From assembly GCA_032718475.1 (NCBI GenBank), contig JAUCBJ010003051.1, forward strand, positions 1 through 33,340: a stretch of DNA of 33,340 nt. The letters are read 5' to 3'. The notes under the pieces are model-generated. The model was not told where the DNA came from. It made no database searches and saw nothing but the letters and a program-made list of their open reading frames with translations. A program made the translations under genes and the position numbers. Below are positions 1 to 10,621 of the stretch, piece after piece; the first letter of the stretch is position 1; every line of letters starts with the position of its first letter. The stretch comes from Nemertoderma westbladi. Taxonomy: Eukaryota > Xenacoelomorpha > Nemertodermatida > Nemertodermatidae.

Positions 1-720
1 AACGATTCAATAACATCAACTAAAAAAACAGATGAGACTGGATCTAACCAGACAAGTACCGGCAGCCTCAGCGGTACATCGGTGGCTAATAACGATAGAG
101 ATCAACTTTTCGGTAAAACGTCCAGTAACTCCGAAACTGCTTGTGAAACCTCAACTAAATGTAGTACCGAAAGACCTGATTTAAAACTCAAACCGACATC
201 GAATCTTCAACAGGGTAAAGTGGAGATTATCGAAACATTCGATTTCGCTGGGGAATCTGTTGAGGTAACTCGAGTTGTTGACGCTCATAGTCGGAAGGCG
301 AAAGACTCCTTAATGGTGGATCGGTGTGGTGATAGCAGCTCGGAGGGAAGGGTCGTTTCGAAGGGTCACTACGCTCCAGCGAGCGGCCCTGGGGCTGGGG
401 GCGCAGTGGTGGGGGGCGGAGTCGTCGTGGGTGGCGGAGTGGTGGGGAGCGGAGTCGTGGGGGGCGTAGGTGGGGCAAAGCGTAATGGAGGCATCGGGGA
501 TCTTTTAAGTCAGATAAAAAAGAAACCAAAAATGAGTTGTTTAATTAAATCTAAATTAGACTGGAATGACTTTAAAGAGAAGGAAGGTTTGACTGAGGAC
601 CTCAGCGCATATAATAAAAGTTCTGGTACCTATTTGGATAGACAAGCTTTCTTACAACGAGCCGATATTAAACAGTTTGAGTTGGAGAAATCTTTCAGAG
701 ATGCCAATAGGAAGAGATAG
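1..720 (+). CDS. CFDP1: Craniofacial development protein 1 (BCNT), 3' part
   Basis: The reading frame is open from base 1 to the TAG at 718-720, so this is the 3' portion of a gene that begins outside the window. No ATG near the left edge is credible as the start. The last ~65 residues (bases ~520-717) match the BCNT-C domain: a Lys-rich entry, SKLDWNDFKEKEGL, a YLDRQAFLQRAD-type segment and a basic RKR end. In the family this domain is the hallmark of CFDP1/Swc5, a subunit of SRCAP/SWR1-type chromatin remodelling complexes that deposit H2A.Z in the nucleus. The visible N-terminal part is Ser/Thr/Lys-rich and looks disordered; it contains a 'VEIIETFDFAGESVEV' stretch typical of the linker before BCNT-C. 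Unusual is a Gly/Val-rich low-complexity insert (about 385-476). The coding stretch is one exon here. The family call is firm; N-terminal structure is unseen. Confidence 0.93.
   Translation, partial: NDSITSTKKTDETGSNQTSTGSLSGTSVANNDRDQLFGKTSSNSETACETSTKCSTERPDLKLKPTSNLQQGKVEIIETFDFAGESVEVTRVVDAHSRKAKDSLMVDRCGDSSSEGRVVSKGHYAPASGPGAGGAVVGGGVVVGGGVVGSGVVGGVGGAKRNGGIGDLLSQIKKKPKMSCLIKSKLDWNDFKEKEGLTEDLSAYNKSSGTYLDRQAFLQRADIKQFELEKSFRDANRKR
385..476 (+). repeat. GC-rich Gly/Val-coding imperfect minisatellite in CFDP1
   Basis: Imperfect GTGG/GGAGTCGTGG-type repeats encode runs such as VVGGGVVVGGG. The tract is in frame, lies between the disordered region and BCNT-C, and is much more GC-rich than its surroundings. 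It is probably a slippage-generated low-complexity insert. Confidence 0.7.
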
Positions 721-782
721 TTTAATTATTTTCGGTCAATTCTATATTTTATAAGTTATAAATTTACCACAAGTCTATAGTA

Positions 783-788
783 AATAAA
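783..788 (+). terminator. Candidate CFDP1 poly(A) signal AATAAA
   Basis: Canonical AATAAA lies 63 bases after the CFDP1 stop codon, within an A/T-rich 3' flank. It is the first such hexamer downstream on this strand. Another AATAAA lies near 1892. Confidence 0.6.
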
Positions 789-2098
789 TTGGAACAAATT
801 AGGCCTTTCCTTTCTATAAATTTACAGCTGTTAGGAATGTCGACTAATGTTAGCTGACATTTTGGAATAGGGGTGGGGTGGGGTCAGCCGTTATTTGCGT
901 CGATTTTCTCCAGGAGAGGAATTAATTTTGATAGCTTCTAGAATCTCTCCATCTATCGTAGGAGACTCAGCTTATGAAAAATACTAATTGCTAATGCTAT
1001 GGAAAAGCAGCGGCCTCTTGCAAATAGGGAGCGGCTCGTTGTGTGTAGTTTTGGTACTGCAACTGATCTATTAACGAGATTACGCTAATGTGTTGCAATT
1101 TCTGCCAATTTTTTATATACTGACCTCGGATTTATTTAGAGTGTCTTTATTTATACCTGTGATGTGATTGTGTTGTATTATTAGATTTATATTATATTAT
1201 GTATTGTATTAAGTATAAAGTTATACCGTTTTTGTATCATTAACGGGAACTCTCATTTTGACAGAGATATTATAAATGGCAGTGGAGCACTAGTTAATAG
1301 GAGTAGGATTGTTGTTAATCCCAGAGTTATTTAAAATTTAATTTTTAGTTAAAATCAAGCAACAATTAATTATAAAAATTAGTTTATGTAACATGAGAAT
1401 CCAGGTTAGTAAATGAAGTATTATTGTGCATTCCACAAAATGAAAGCCAAATCAAGTTGACCTATGACCATCCTATGTAATTAATTACAAGATGTGCCAC
1501 CTGAAACAATAGAACATAATCCAAACTGCCGACATACAACAGCTCACTAGGCCGGTAGTTAAGAAGCAATAAAACAATGTTAATGTAATACCCTGGACAG
1601 TTGTAGCCAATTACGTGCCATTACGGGTAAATTTAAGGACCACCAATGTTAAGATAGTGACACAGTTAAACGACATCCCAAAACGTGTAGATAGCGTATA
1701 GAGGATAGGATACAATATTAAAATAATATGAAATTGCTACAAACTACGTACTCGGGCTTAATACTTGCTACTTAGGTCATTTAAACAGTTTTAGTTTATT
1801 AATAATATAGTTATTTAATTCTTAAAATATTGTGAGTTAACTAAGAAATTATCTTAAGCTGTAATGCGGTCCTGGCATATACTGGGGGAGTAAATAAAAT
1901 GTTTGAATAGAGAGAGTATTCAACCTTGGGAGTAGTGTAGCGCACTCATAGCCTTAAAGGTAACAGCCAAGAGAGAGAAGCCTCCCGGTTTTACAAACAT
2001 AGTTTACAATGTTTAATTAAAAATAAAGGCTATAATGATATATATAAAAATATAATAATGTAAATGACTATAAACGGTCAAAATATGTTAATCTAAAA
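789..2098. other. Convergent intergenic region CFDP1/IQCB1
   Basis: A/T-rich sequence between two convergent genes. No open frame of interest and no tandem repeat was seen. It presumably holds the two 3' UTRs and downstream regions. Confidence 0.5.
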
Positions 2099-3889
2099 TT
2101 AAAATAGATTTATTGATTCCACCTTCAGTTGTTTATCTATATCCACTATATCGTTACCATAACAACCGCCATCGTCTTCCCACAACTTTTTAAACCATGG
2201 CGCCGTCTCCATAGCAACCATATACTTGTGGTTTTTCTTGGCGGCGGTTGCTATGGGAACTGATTTACTGCTGTAGGTTTGCTGGTCGTCCGGTGACGCG
2301 TTGCTCCAATGGGGCGCCGTTAGGAGCAGTTGGGAGTCCGTCTCCATGGCAGCGAGTAGCGCCTCCCTGCGGGTCTCCGCGTGGCGAGTAGCGCCAGTGA
2401 CCGCCAGATGGCGCTTGAGTCGATCGTACGCGTCGTTATGGAGACCGGCGAGTTGCTCCTCGTCTAGTTCCCTCGGCACGAACGTCCGTCGTTCCTGTTG
2501 GATCGTCTCGACCAACTGACGACGCCGCTCGGCCGATACGCCGGTCGGGCCCTTCCAGACCCTGGCGGCCCGTCGTCGACGCCGCTCCAACCACCGTCGG
2601 ACGCACCGCTGGATGAGTCGCGCCGAGCGGTTCCGCGCGAGCGACTCGCGTTGCTCCCGGAAGGATTCGCGCGTCCGTCGCCCGCGCCAGCGGGACTGGA
2701 TCGCCGTAGCGGCGCGCACCTCCACGCCCTCCATGTGCCGGTCGACCTGCCGCGCCGGGAGACCTTCTAGAACCTCGAGCTGCTGCTCGTGGAACCTGCG
2801 GATTCGTTGCCGCCTTGCCGCGAGCAGTTGGTTCTCGAGTTCCTTAGCCAGGTGTTCCTGTTCCCTGCGGCGTTCCTTCACGTCGAGTTTAGTTCGGAAC
2901 GAGCGCTGGAGGGTCGCGATCGCACGGTCAACTCGTCGCATCTCAACCCGCGAGCGGTGAGACCGCCACGTGGCCTGGATCCTCGCAGCGGCCCGATCGA
3001 CTTCCTGGAGCTCCGCCGTTCGCGAACTCTGGACGTCAAGTAGATCTCGGAGGTTCTCCAAGTCTGGCTGGAATCCACGGCCGTCCCATCTGTTTAGAAG
3101 GAATAACAGCCCCTTGTAGCGGTTCGTGTAGGTGAGCAGAAGTGGGGGATGGCATTGCGCCAGCGTGTAGAGTGCACGACAGGATGCCGCCGCCACTTCG
3201 GGATGACAACGTGACGATAGTTTGTAAACGAGTTCGTCCAGTAAACTCACAGTTACTTCCTCTGGCAGGTTCGGGAGAACCGTGCGGTTGATCCGGCAGC
3301 ACTGTGATATAACCGCGATAATTTTACATGCTGTTTTTATGTCGTCGGTAATTAACATTTTGCAGAGGAGAGGCGATCGAGAAACTACGCCAACCAAATC
3401 GGGGTAAATCGAGTATAAATTGCTCAAAGAGTCGATGACTTGGGAGAATAATTCGGGTAGATTCTCGTTCATCTGTTCGAGGAGGCCGCCTCCCAGTGTT
3501 TCCTCTCGTTCCTGAATGCGTCGCGCGAGGAACAGGAGAACGTCCACCGATTTAGGGAGGATTTCCCCGGTAAACTCATCGCGTTTTTCCTCCACGTCGA
3601 CTCCGGTACAACAGCTACTCAGCAGATTCGCCAACCGCGCAGCTGTCGTCCAGCCGCCTTTGACGCTCACAAAGTCCTGTCGCAACGCTGCTATAATCAC
3701 CTGGAGTAGTCCCACATCGTAGATGAGTTTCTTGGCGCGCGGAAATTCCCGGGAACCCTGAGGGAAGTGATCGAACACGTCCGATTTAAGTTGTAGTAGT
3801 TGAGACGGAACCAGGTAATCCCGGGCGTCCGCCACAGATTCTGCTAATTTGTAGATATTTGTTTTATAGTTCAGATTATCGCCGTCCAT
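2099..3889 (-). CDS. IQCB1: IQ calmodulin-binding motif protein 1 / nephrocystin-5, complete single exon
   Basis: 596 residues, against 598 in human IQCB1. Collinear landmarks include the N-terminal helical-repeat region with a QDF..(V)KGGWTT segment (residues ~71-82), RYKGLL (~257), IQ motifs at ~300-322 (AARIQATWRSHRSR) and ~393-413 (ATAIQSRWRGRRTR), IQ-like helices at ~323-345 and ~421-440, a long charged coiled-coil-like stretch (~340-375), and APWFKKL near the C-terminus (~563), equivalent to the vertebrate APWWKKL. The protein works at the ciliary transition zone/centrosome, binds calmodulin through its IQ motifs and partners CEP290 and the BBSome; loss in humans causes Senior-Loken syndrome. 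The start ATG has A at -3 and G at +4. The whole CDS is uninterrupted, whereas vertebrate orthologues are multi-exonic. The GC-rich, CpG-rich middle part contrasts with A/T-rich flanks and creates many shadow frames. No frameshift or stop was seen. Confidence 0.95.
   Translation of the reverse strand: MDGDNLNYKTNIYKLAESVADARDYLVPSQLLQLKSDVFDHFPQGSREFPRAKKLIYDVGLLQVIIAALRQDFVSVKGGWTTAARLANLLSSCCTGVDVEEKRDEFTGEILPKSVDVLLFLARRIQEREETLGGGLLEQMNENLPELFSQVIDSLSNLYSIYPDLVGVVSRSPLLCKMLITDDIKTACKIIAVISQCCRINRTVLPNLPEEVTVSLLDELVYKLSSRCHPEVAAASCRALYTLAQCHPPLLLTYTNRYKGLLFLLNRWDGRGFQPDLENLRDLLDVQSSRTAELQEVDRAAARIQATWRSHRSRVEMRRVDRAIATLQRSFRTKLDVKERRREQEHLAKELENQLLAARRQRIRRFHEQQLEVLEGLPARQVDRHMEGVEVRAATAIQSRWRGRRTRESFREQRESLARNRSARLIQRCVRRWLERRRRRAARVWKGPTGVSAERRRQLVETIQQERRTFVPRELDEEQLAGLHNDAYDRLKRHLAVTGATRHAETRREALLAAMETDSQLLLTAPHWSNASPDDQQTYSSKSVPIATAAKKNHKYMVAMETAPWFKKLWEDDGGCYGNDIVDIDKQLKVESINLF
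2109..2114 (-). terminator. AATAAA inside the last IQCB1 codons
   Basis: On the minus strand AATAAA falls within the codons for the last few residues, about 8 bases before the stop. If used, the mRNA would have an extremely short 3' UTR. Another AATAAA lies further downstream on this strand near 1795-1800. Confidence 0.35.
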
Positions 3890-4430
3890 TTTGATTCAAA
3901 CGTTAAAGTTTGTGCTAACGACAGCAGAACTTAGCAACTAACTAATGAAAAAATAATGCAAAATAAAAGGCAAAAATAATTTAGGCTACCTTTTATATAC
4001 TTAATTTTCTTTATATTTATAATGATTTTTGACACAATGAACTTGTCGCTGAAAGCGGTACGAGAACTGAATACATCTAAATGCCCAATTATAAATAAAT
4101 TACTTTGTAAACAAATATTGTTTTTTTTAAACGGTGTGGCACACAGGTAGCCTACCTTACTTACGTTATAATATATATTATTATTATATATATATATACT
4201 TACTGCCAACTATCAGTCGTAGAGTAGAATAGAAGTAATTTGTTTGCGATGGAGGTATCCTAGCAACCTAGAAGTTATGTCAGCTGATTTTGAGCTCAAT
4301 CAGCTATCATGCTGTTGACGGGTGCTACAACGTACAACGACCAAGGTGTATTACCTAATAGTTCAGTAGAATTGCAATAGAGTGTGAGGCCCGTTAACTT
4401 GGAAATGAAAACTAATTTGCTTTAAGTGGG
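3890..4430. other. IQCB1 upstream region
   Basis: A/T-rich, containing a short (TA)n/ATT tract at 4170-4200. It should include the IQCB1 promoter and 5' UTR on the minus strand. No clear TATA element or coding frame can be assigned; an open minus-strand frame at 3931-4209 has Asn/Ile/Lys-rich composition and looks like chance. Confidence 0.4.
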
Positions 4431-4431
4431 T

Positions 4432-4468
4432 GGGGGGGGGGGGGGGGGGGTGTAGCCCCCCCCCCCCC
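4432..4468. repeat. G19 / C13 homopolymer hairpin
   Basis: A run of 19 G (4432-4450) is followed by TGTAG and a run of 13 C (4456-4468), with GTGGGTG and CACCTAC outside. The two halves can pair into an almost pure G:C hairpin, or the G run can form a quadruplex. Run length may be affected by sequencing error. Confidence 0.85.
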
Positions 4469-4672
4469 ACCTACGCTTTTTTATATTTTATATTTTTTTT
4501 ATATTTTTTATGTCTTCAATGTGGTTGAAAAATGCATAGGAAACGATATACCGTCGAAAAGAGAATCATCAAAAGTGCATAAAAAATTTGAAAAAAACAA
4601 CTTTTTGCGCCCCCTAGCGGCCTGCGTCAGATTTTAAAAATTTCACTAAAAAGATTAAACTCCTCGGTCATT

Positions 4673-4743
4673 TACGGTGGTGATTTGAGGCCTTCTCCCT
4701 TTTACCTTAATTAAATAATTTTACTCTTTACCTTCCAAATAAT
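4673..4743 (+). repeat. Left terminal inverted repeat
   Basis: Begins TACGGTGGTGATTTGAGGCC. It matches the reverse complement of 9574-9644 except for A/C and C/T differences near its outer end, and runs directly into the satellite array. Confidence 0.88.
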
Positions 4744-7700
4744 TTTACTCTTTACCTTTTTCAATAATTTTATTCTTCACCTTCCAAATAATTTTACTCT
4801 TCACCTTTTTCAATAATTTTACTCTTTACCTTTTTCAATAATTTTACTCTTTACCTTTTTCAATAATTTTACTCTTTACCTTTTTCAATAATTTTACTCT
4901 TTACCTTTTTCAATAATTTTATTCTTCACCTTCCAAATAATTTTACTCTTCACCTTTTTCAATAATTTTACTCTTTACCTTTTTCAATAATTTTACTCTT
5001 TACCTTTTTCAATAATTTTACTCTTTACCTTTTTCAATAATTTTACTCTTTACCTTTTTCAATAATTTTACTCTTTACCTTTTTCAATAATTTTACTCTT
5101 TACCTTTTTCAATAATTTTACTCTTTACCTTTTTCAATAATTTTACTCTTTACCTTTTCCAATAATTTTACTCTTTACCTTTTTCAATAATTTTACTCTT
5201 TACCTTCCAAATAATTTTACTCTTTCTTTACCTTTTTCAATAATTTTACTCTTTACCTTTTCCAATAATTTTACTCTTTACCTTTTTCAATAATTTTACT
5301 CTTTACCTTTTCCAATAATTTTACTCTTTACCTTTTTCAATAATTTTACTCTTTACCTTCCAAATAATTTTACTCTTTCTTTACCTTTTTCAATAATTTT
5401 ACTCTTTACCTTTTCCAATAATTTTACTCTTTACCTTTTCCAATAATTTTACTCTTTACCTTTTTCAATAATTTTACTCTTTACCTTTTTCAATAATTTT
5501 ACTCTTTACCTTTTCCAATAATTTTACTCTTCACCTTTTTCAATAATTTTACTCTTTACCTTTTTCAATAATTTTACTCTTTACCTTTTTCAATAATTTT
5601 ACTCTTTACCTTTTCCAATAATTTTACTCTTTACCTTTTTCAATAATTTTACTCTTTACCTTTTTCAATAATTTTACTCTTCACCTTTTTCAATAATTTT
5701 ACTCTTTACCTTTTCCAATAATTTTACTCTTTACCTTTTTCAATAATTTTACTCTTTACCTTTTTCAATAATTTTACTCTTTACCTTTTTCAATAATTTT
5801 ATTCTTCACCTTCCAAATAATTTTACTCTTTACCTTTTTCAATAATTTTACTCTTTACCTTTTTCAATAATTTTACTCTTTACCTTTTTCAATAATTTTA
5901 CTCTTCACCTTTTTCAATAATTTTACTCTTTACCTTTTTCAATAATTTTACTCTTTACCTTTTTCAATAATTTCACTCTTTACCTTTTTCAATAATTTTA
6001 CTCTTTACCTTTTTCAATAATTTTACTCTTTACCTTTTTCAATAATTTTACTCTTTACCTTTTTCAATAATTTTACTCTTTACCTTTTTCAATAATTTTA
6101 CTCTTTACCTTTTTCAATAATTTTACTCTTTACCTTTTTCAATAATTTTACTCTTTACCTTTTTCAATAATTTTACTCTTTACCTTTTTCAATAATTTTA
6201 CTCTTTACCTTTTTCAATAATTTTACTCTTTACCTTTTTCAATAATTTTACTCTTTACCTTTTTCAATAATTTTACTCTTTACCTTTTTCAATAATTTTA
6301 CTCTTTACCTTTTTCAATAGTTTTACTCTTTACCTTCCAAATAATTTTACTCTTTCTTTACCTTTTTCAATAATTTTACTCTTTACCTTTTCCAATAATT
6401 TTACTCTTTACCTTTTTCAATAATTTTACTCTTTACCTTTTCCAATAATTTTACTCTTTACCTTTTTCAATAATTTTACTCTTTACCTTCCAAATAATTT
6501 TACTCTTTCTTTACCTTTTTCAATAATTTTACTCTTTACCTTTTCCAATAATTTTACTCTTTACCTTTTTCAATAATTTTACTCTTTACCTTTTTCAATA
6601 ATTTTACTCTTTACCTTTTTCAATAATTTTACTCTTTACCTTTTTCAATAATTTTACTCTTCACCTTTTCCAATAATTTTACTCTTTACCTTTTTCAATA
6701 ATTTTACTCTTTACCTTTTTCAATAATTTTACTCTTCACCTTTTTCAATAATTTTACTCTTTACCTTTTCCAATAATTTTACTCTTTACCTTTTTCAATA
6801 ATTTTACTCTTTACCTTTTTCAATAATTTTACTCTTTACCTTTTTCAATAATTTTATTCTTCACCTTCCAAATAATTTTACTCTTCACCTTTTTCAATAA
6901 TTTTACTCTTTACCTTTTTCAATAATTTTACTCTTTACCTTTTTCAATAATTTTACTCTTTACCTTTTTCCATAATTTTACTCTTTACCTTTTTCAATAA
7001 TTTTACTCTTTACCTTTTTCAATAATTTTACTCTTTACCTTTTTCAATAATTTTACTCTTTACCTTTTTCAATAATTTTACTCTTTACCTTTTTCAATAA
7101 TTTTACTCTTTACCTTTTTCAATAATTTTACTCTTTACCTTTTTCAATAGTTTTACTCTTTACCTTCCAAATAATTTTACTCTTTCTTTACCTTTTTCAA
7201 TAATTTTACTCTTTACCTTTTTCAATAATTTTACTCTTTACCTTTTCCAATAATTTTACTCTTTACCTTTTTCAATAATTTTACTCTTTACCTTCCAAAT
7301 AATTTTACTCTTCACCTTTTTCAATAATTTTACTCTTTACCTTTTTCAATAATTTTACTCTTTACCTTTTTCAATAATTTTACTCTTTACCTTTTTCAAT
7401 AATTTTACTCTTTACCTTTTCCAATAATTTTACTCTTTACCTTTTTCAATAATTTTACTCTTTACCTTTTTCAATAATTTTACTCTTTACCTTTTTCAAT
7501 AATTTTACTCTTCACCTTTTCCAATAATTTTACTCTTTACCTTTTTCAATAATTTTACTCTTTACCTTTTCCAATAATTTTACTCTTTACCTTTTTCAAT
7601 AATTTTACTCTTTACCTTTTTCAATAATTTTACTCTTTACCTTTTTCAATAATTTTATTCTTCACCTTCCAAATAATTTTACTCTTCACCTTTTTCAATA

Positions 7701-9464
7701 ATTTTACTCTTTACCTTTTTCAATTATTTTACTCTTTACCTTTTTCAATAATTTTACTCTTTACCTTTTTCAATAATTTTACTCTTTACCTTTTTCAATA
7801 ATTTTACTCTTTACCTTTTTTAATAATTTTACTCTTTACCTTTTTTAATAATTTTACTCTTTACCTTCCAAATAATTTTACTCTTTACCTTTTTCAATAA
7901 TTTTACTCTTTACCTTTTTCAATAATTTTACTCTTTACCTTTTTCAATAATTTTACTCTTTACCTTTTTCAATAGTTTTACTCTTTACCTTCCAAATAAT
8001 TTTACTCTTTCTTTACCTTTTTCAATAATTTTACTCTTTACCTTTTTCAATAATTTTACTCTTTACCTTTTCCAATAATTTTACTCTTTACCTTTTTCAA
8101 TAATTTTACTCTTTACCTTCCAAATAATTTTACTCTTCACCTTTTTCAATAATTTTACTCTTTACCTTTTTCAATAATTTTACTCTTTACCTTTTTCAAT
8201 AATTTTACTCTTTACCTTTTTCAATAATTTTACTCTTTACCTTTTCCAATAATTTTACTCTTTACCTTTTTCAATAATTTTACTCTTTACCTTTTTCAAT
8301 AATTTTACTCTTTACCTTTTTCAATAATTTTACTCTTCACCTTTTCCAATAATTTTACTCTTTACCTTTTTCAATAATTTTACTCTTTACCTTTTTCAAT
8401 AATTTTACTCTTCACCTTTTTCAATAATTTTACTCTTTACCTTTTCCAATAATTTTACTCTTTACCTTTTTCAATAATTTTACTCTTTACCTTTTTCAAT
8501 AATTTTACTCTTTACCTTTTTCAATAATTTTATTCTTCACCTTCCAAATAATTTTACTCTTCACCTTTTTCAATAATTTTACTCTTTACCTTTTTCAATA
8601 ATTTTACTCTTTACCTTTTTCAATAATTTTACTCTTTACCTTTTTCAATAATTTTACTCTTTACCTTTTTCAATAATTTTACTCTTTACCTTTTTCAATA
8701 ATTTTACTCTTTACCTTTTTCAATAATTTTACTCTTTACCTTTTTCAATAGTTTTACTCTTTACCTTCCAAATAATTTTACTCTTTCTTTACCTTTTTCA
8801 ATAATTTTACTCTTTACCTTTTTCAATAATTTTACTCTTTACCTTTTCCAATAATTTTACTCTTTACCTTTTTCAATAATTTTACTCTTTACCTTCCAAA
8901 TAATTTTACTCTTCACCTTTTTCAATAATTTTACTCTTTACCTTTTTCAATAATTTTACTCTTTACCTTTTTCAATAATTTTACTCTTTACCTTTTTCAA
9001 TAATTTTACTCTTTACCTTTTCCAATAATTTTACTCTTTACCTTTTTCAATAATTTTACTCTTTACCTTTTTCAATAATTTTACTCTTTACCTTTTTCAA
9101 TAATTTTACTCTTCACCTTTTCCAATAATTTTACTCTTTACCTTTTTCAATAATTTTACTCTTTACCTTTTTCAATAATTTTACTCTTCACCTTTTTCAA
9201 TAATTTTACTCTTTACCTTTTCCAATAATTTTACTCTTTACCTTTTTCAATAATTTTACTCTTTACCTTTTTCAATAATTTTACTCTTTACCTTTTTCAA
9301 TAATTTTATTCTTCACCTTCCAAATAATTTTACTCTTCACCTTTTTCAATAATTTTACTCTTTACCTTTTTCAATAATTTTACTCTTTACCTTTTTCAAT
9401 AATTTTACTCTTTACCTTTTCCAATAATTTTACTCTTTACCTTTTTCAATAATTTGACTCTTTC
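4710..9464 (+). repeat. 25-bp minisatellite array, about 190 units
   Basis: The commonest unit is TTTTTCAATAATTTTACTC followed by TTTACC (25 bp). Recurrent variants are TTTTCC for TTTTTC, TTCACC for TTTACC, a 24-bp form beginning TTCCAAATAA, and a 28-bp form with an extra CTTT. The variants recur in a fixed order, giving a higher-order period. There are no spacers, so it is not CRISPR-like, and no long open frame crosses it on either strand. Confidence 0.97.
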
Positions 9465-9573
9465 CCTTTCATCCTTTCCAAATAATTTTAGTCTTTTCAA
9501 TAAGCAACTTGGCCTTAACTGAAACAAATTAAACCGTTAAAAGCTGATACCGTTGATTCGCACTTCGTTTCGC

Positions 9574-9644
9574 ATTATTTGGAAGGTAAAGAGTAAAATT
9601 ATTTAATTAAGGTAAAAGGGAAAAGGCCGCAAATCACCACCGTA
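9574..9644 (-). repeat. Right terminal inverted repeat
   Basis: Reverse complement of the left TIR. It carries GGAAGGTAAAGAGTAAAATT, i.e. the satellite unit in the opposite orientation to the array, and ends CAAATCACCACCGTA. Confidence 0.88.
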
Positions 9645-9760
9645 TAATTATCATTTACTTTTCTTTTCAATTAGATTTATCTGAAATCATTCACGAGTTC
9701 AGTAGTCACAAGGCTAGGAAAATGCCTTTAGTAAAGCCTAAAATTAATAGGACGATGTTT

Positions 9761-9998
9761 TGCAGAAATGTATTAACCCACATTTTGGTCAATTTGGAGT
9801 TAGTGACGTATTAAGCTGCATGGGATGATTAAAAATCATTTTAAAAAAATCTGGAGTCGAAATCACGACTAAAAAGCAGAAAGTATATTAACCCACATGT
9901 TCATTCTGCAGAAATATATTAACCCGCCACATTATTCATTGTGCTGAAATATATTAACCAACATTGTAATTCTGCAGAAATGTATTAACCAACATTTA
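9761..9998 (+). repeat. Short tandem/dispersed repeat with core GCAGAAATATATTAACC
   Basis: The core GCAGAAATGTATTAACCCACAT appears at 9761 and in variants starting near 9876, 9906, 9942 and 9972, the last four 30-36 bp apart. A diverged copy (GCAGTAATGTACCAACC) is at about 10988. Confidence 0.75.
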
Positions 9999-10001
9999 TG
10001 T

Positions 10002-10155
10002 AATCAATTATATGACAAGGTGTAACCAATATTAGCGAGTGTTTATATTATCTGGCTAACTAATTGTGCTACAACTGAACTACAGTGCAATCAATTATAT
10101 GACAAGGTGTAACCTATATTAGCGAGTGTGTGTGTATATTATCTGGCTAACTAAT
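10002..10155 (+). repeat. Tandem duplication, 87-bp period
   Basis: AATCAATTATATGACAAGG through CTGGCTAACTAAT occurs at 10002-10064 and again at 10089-10155. The second copy has a GT expansion (GTGTGTGTGT for GTGTT). Confidence 0.85.
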
Positions 10156-10528
10156 AACTGATAATTCCGGTGTAAATCTCGTAGGAAAGAAATATTGCAT
10201 TAATTTTGCTATATTGCGATGTGCAGTATTGCATAATTAATATTGCATATTATATTACACCACATTTAGTTGTCAGTAGTATCACCATACTACTATTGGT
10301 TGTTGTTAGCACAATAGTTGTATTCTAGAATTTAAACTATAGTCATATAATCCAGCCAATATTGCTTTCATACAGACTTCATTAATTAATGTTCAGAAGC
10401 CGGCAATTTAAACACTAGTTATTACCCTGTTAGGGGAATTGATGTGTGATGTACAATACTAGCGGTCATTTATCGAACTGGTTGCTACAATTAATTATTG
10501 GTCTTAGGATAATATACGATTTGCAGAA
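10156..10528. other. Unassigned A/T-rich sequence
   Basis: Contains several TATTGCAT/TATTGCAC repeats around 10190-10250. No gene recognised. Confidence 0.4.
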
Positions 10529-10538
10529 GGGGGTGGGT

Positions 10539-10585
<47 letters not shown>

Positions 10586-10621
10586 GTGGGTGTGTGTGTG
10601 TGTGTGGGGGGGGGGGGGGGG
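10529..10621 (+). repeat. (GT)n and poly-G compound microsatellite
   Basis: GGGTGGGTG, then (GT)n, a G run of about 19, a second (GT)n and a final G run of about 17. The plus strand is purely G and T and could form G-quadruplexes. A 60-residue open frame across it is an artefact. Confidence 0.95.

Larger units (their letters stand above)
4673..9644. mobile_element. Non-autonomous TIR (foldback-like) element with a satellite core
   Basis: Bases 4673-4743 and 9574-9644 are inverted copies of each other over 71 bp with about two differences. The outermost sequence is TA followed by CGGTGGTGATTTG. If TA is the duplicated target, as in Tc1/mariner-type insertions, the element itself is 4675-9642 (4968 bp). 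No transposase-like open frame exists inside, so it would be non-autonomous. Each TIR contains one copy of the AATAATTTTACTCTTTACC unit, and this unit fills the interior in one orientation. About 110 bases of unique sequence (9465-9573) separate the array from the right TIR. It resembles foldback elements and MITEs with internal tandem repeats. Family assignment is inference. Confidence 0.8.

Noticed and set aside
2301-3302. Several 66-115-codon frames on both strands inside IQCB1
   Set aside because: Shadow frames in GC-rich coding DNA; Arg/Ser/Pro-rich without domain similarity.
3931-4209. 92-codon minus-strand frame upstream of IQCB1
   Set aside because: Asn/Ile/Tyr-rich composition expected from A/T-rich non-coding DNA.
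4710-9464. CRISPR-like array
   Set aside because: Contiguous 25-bp units with no spacers, in an animal genome, bounded by transposon-like inverted repeats.
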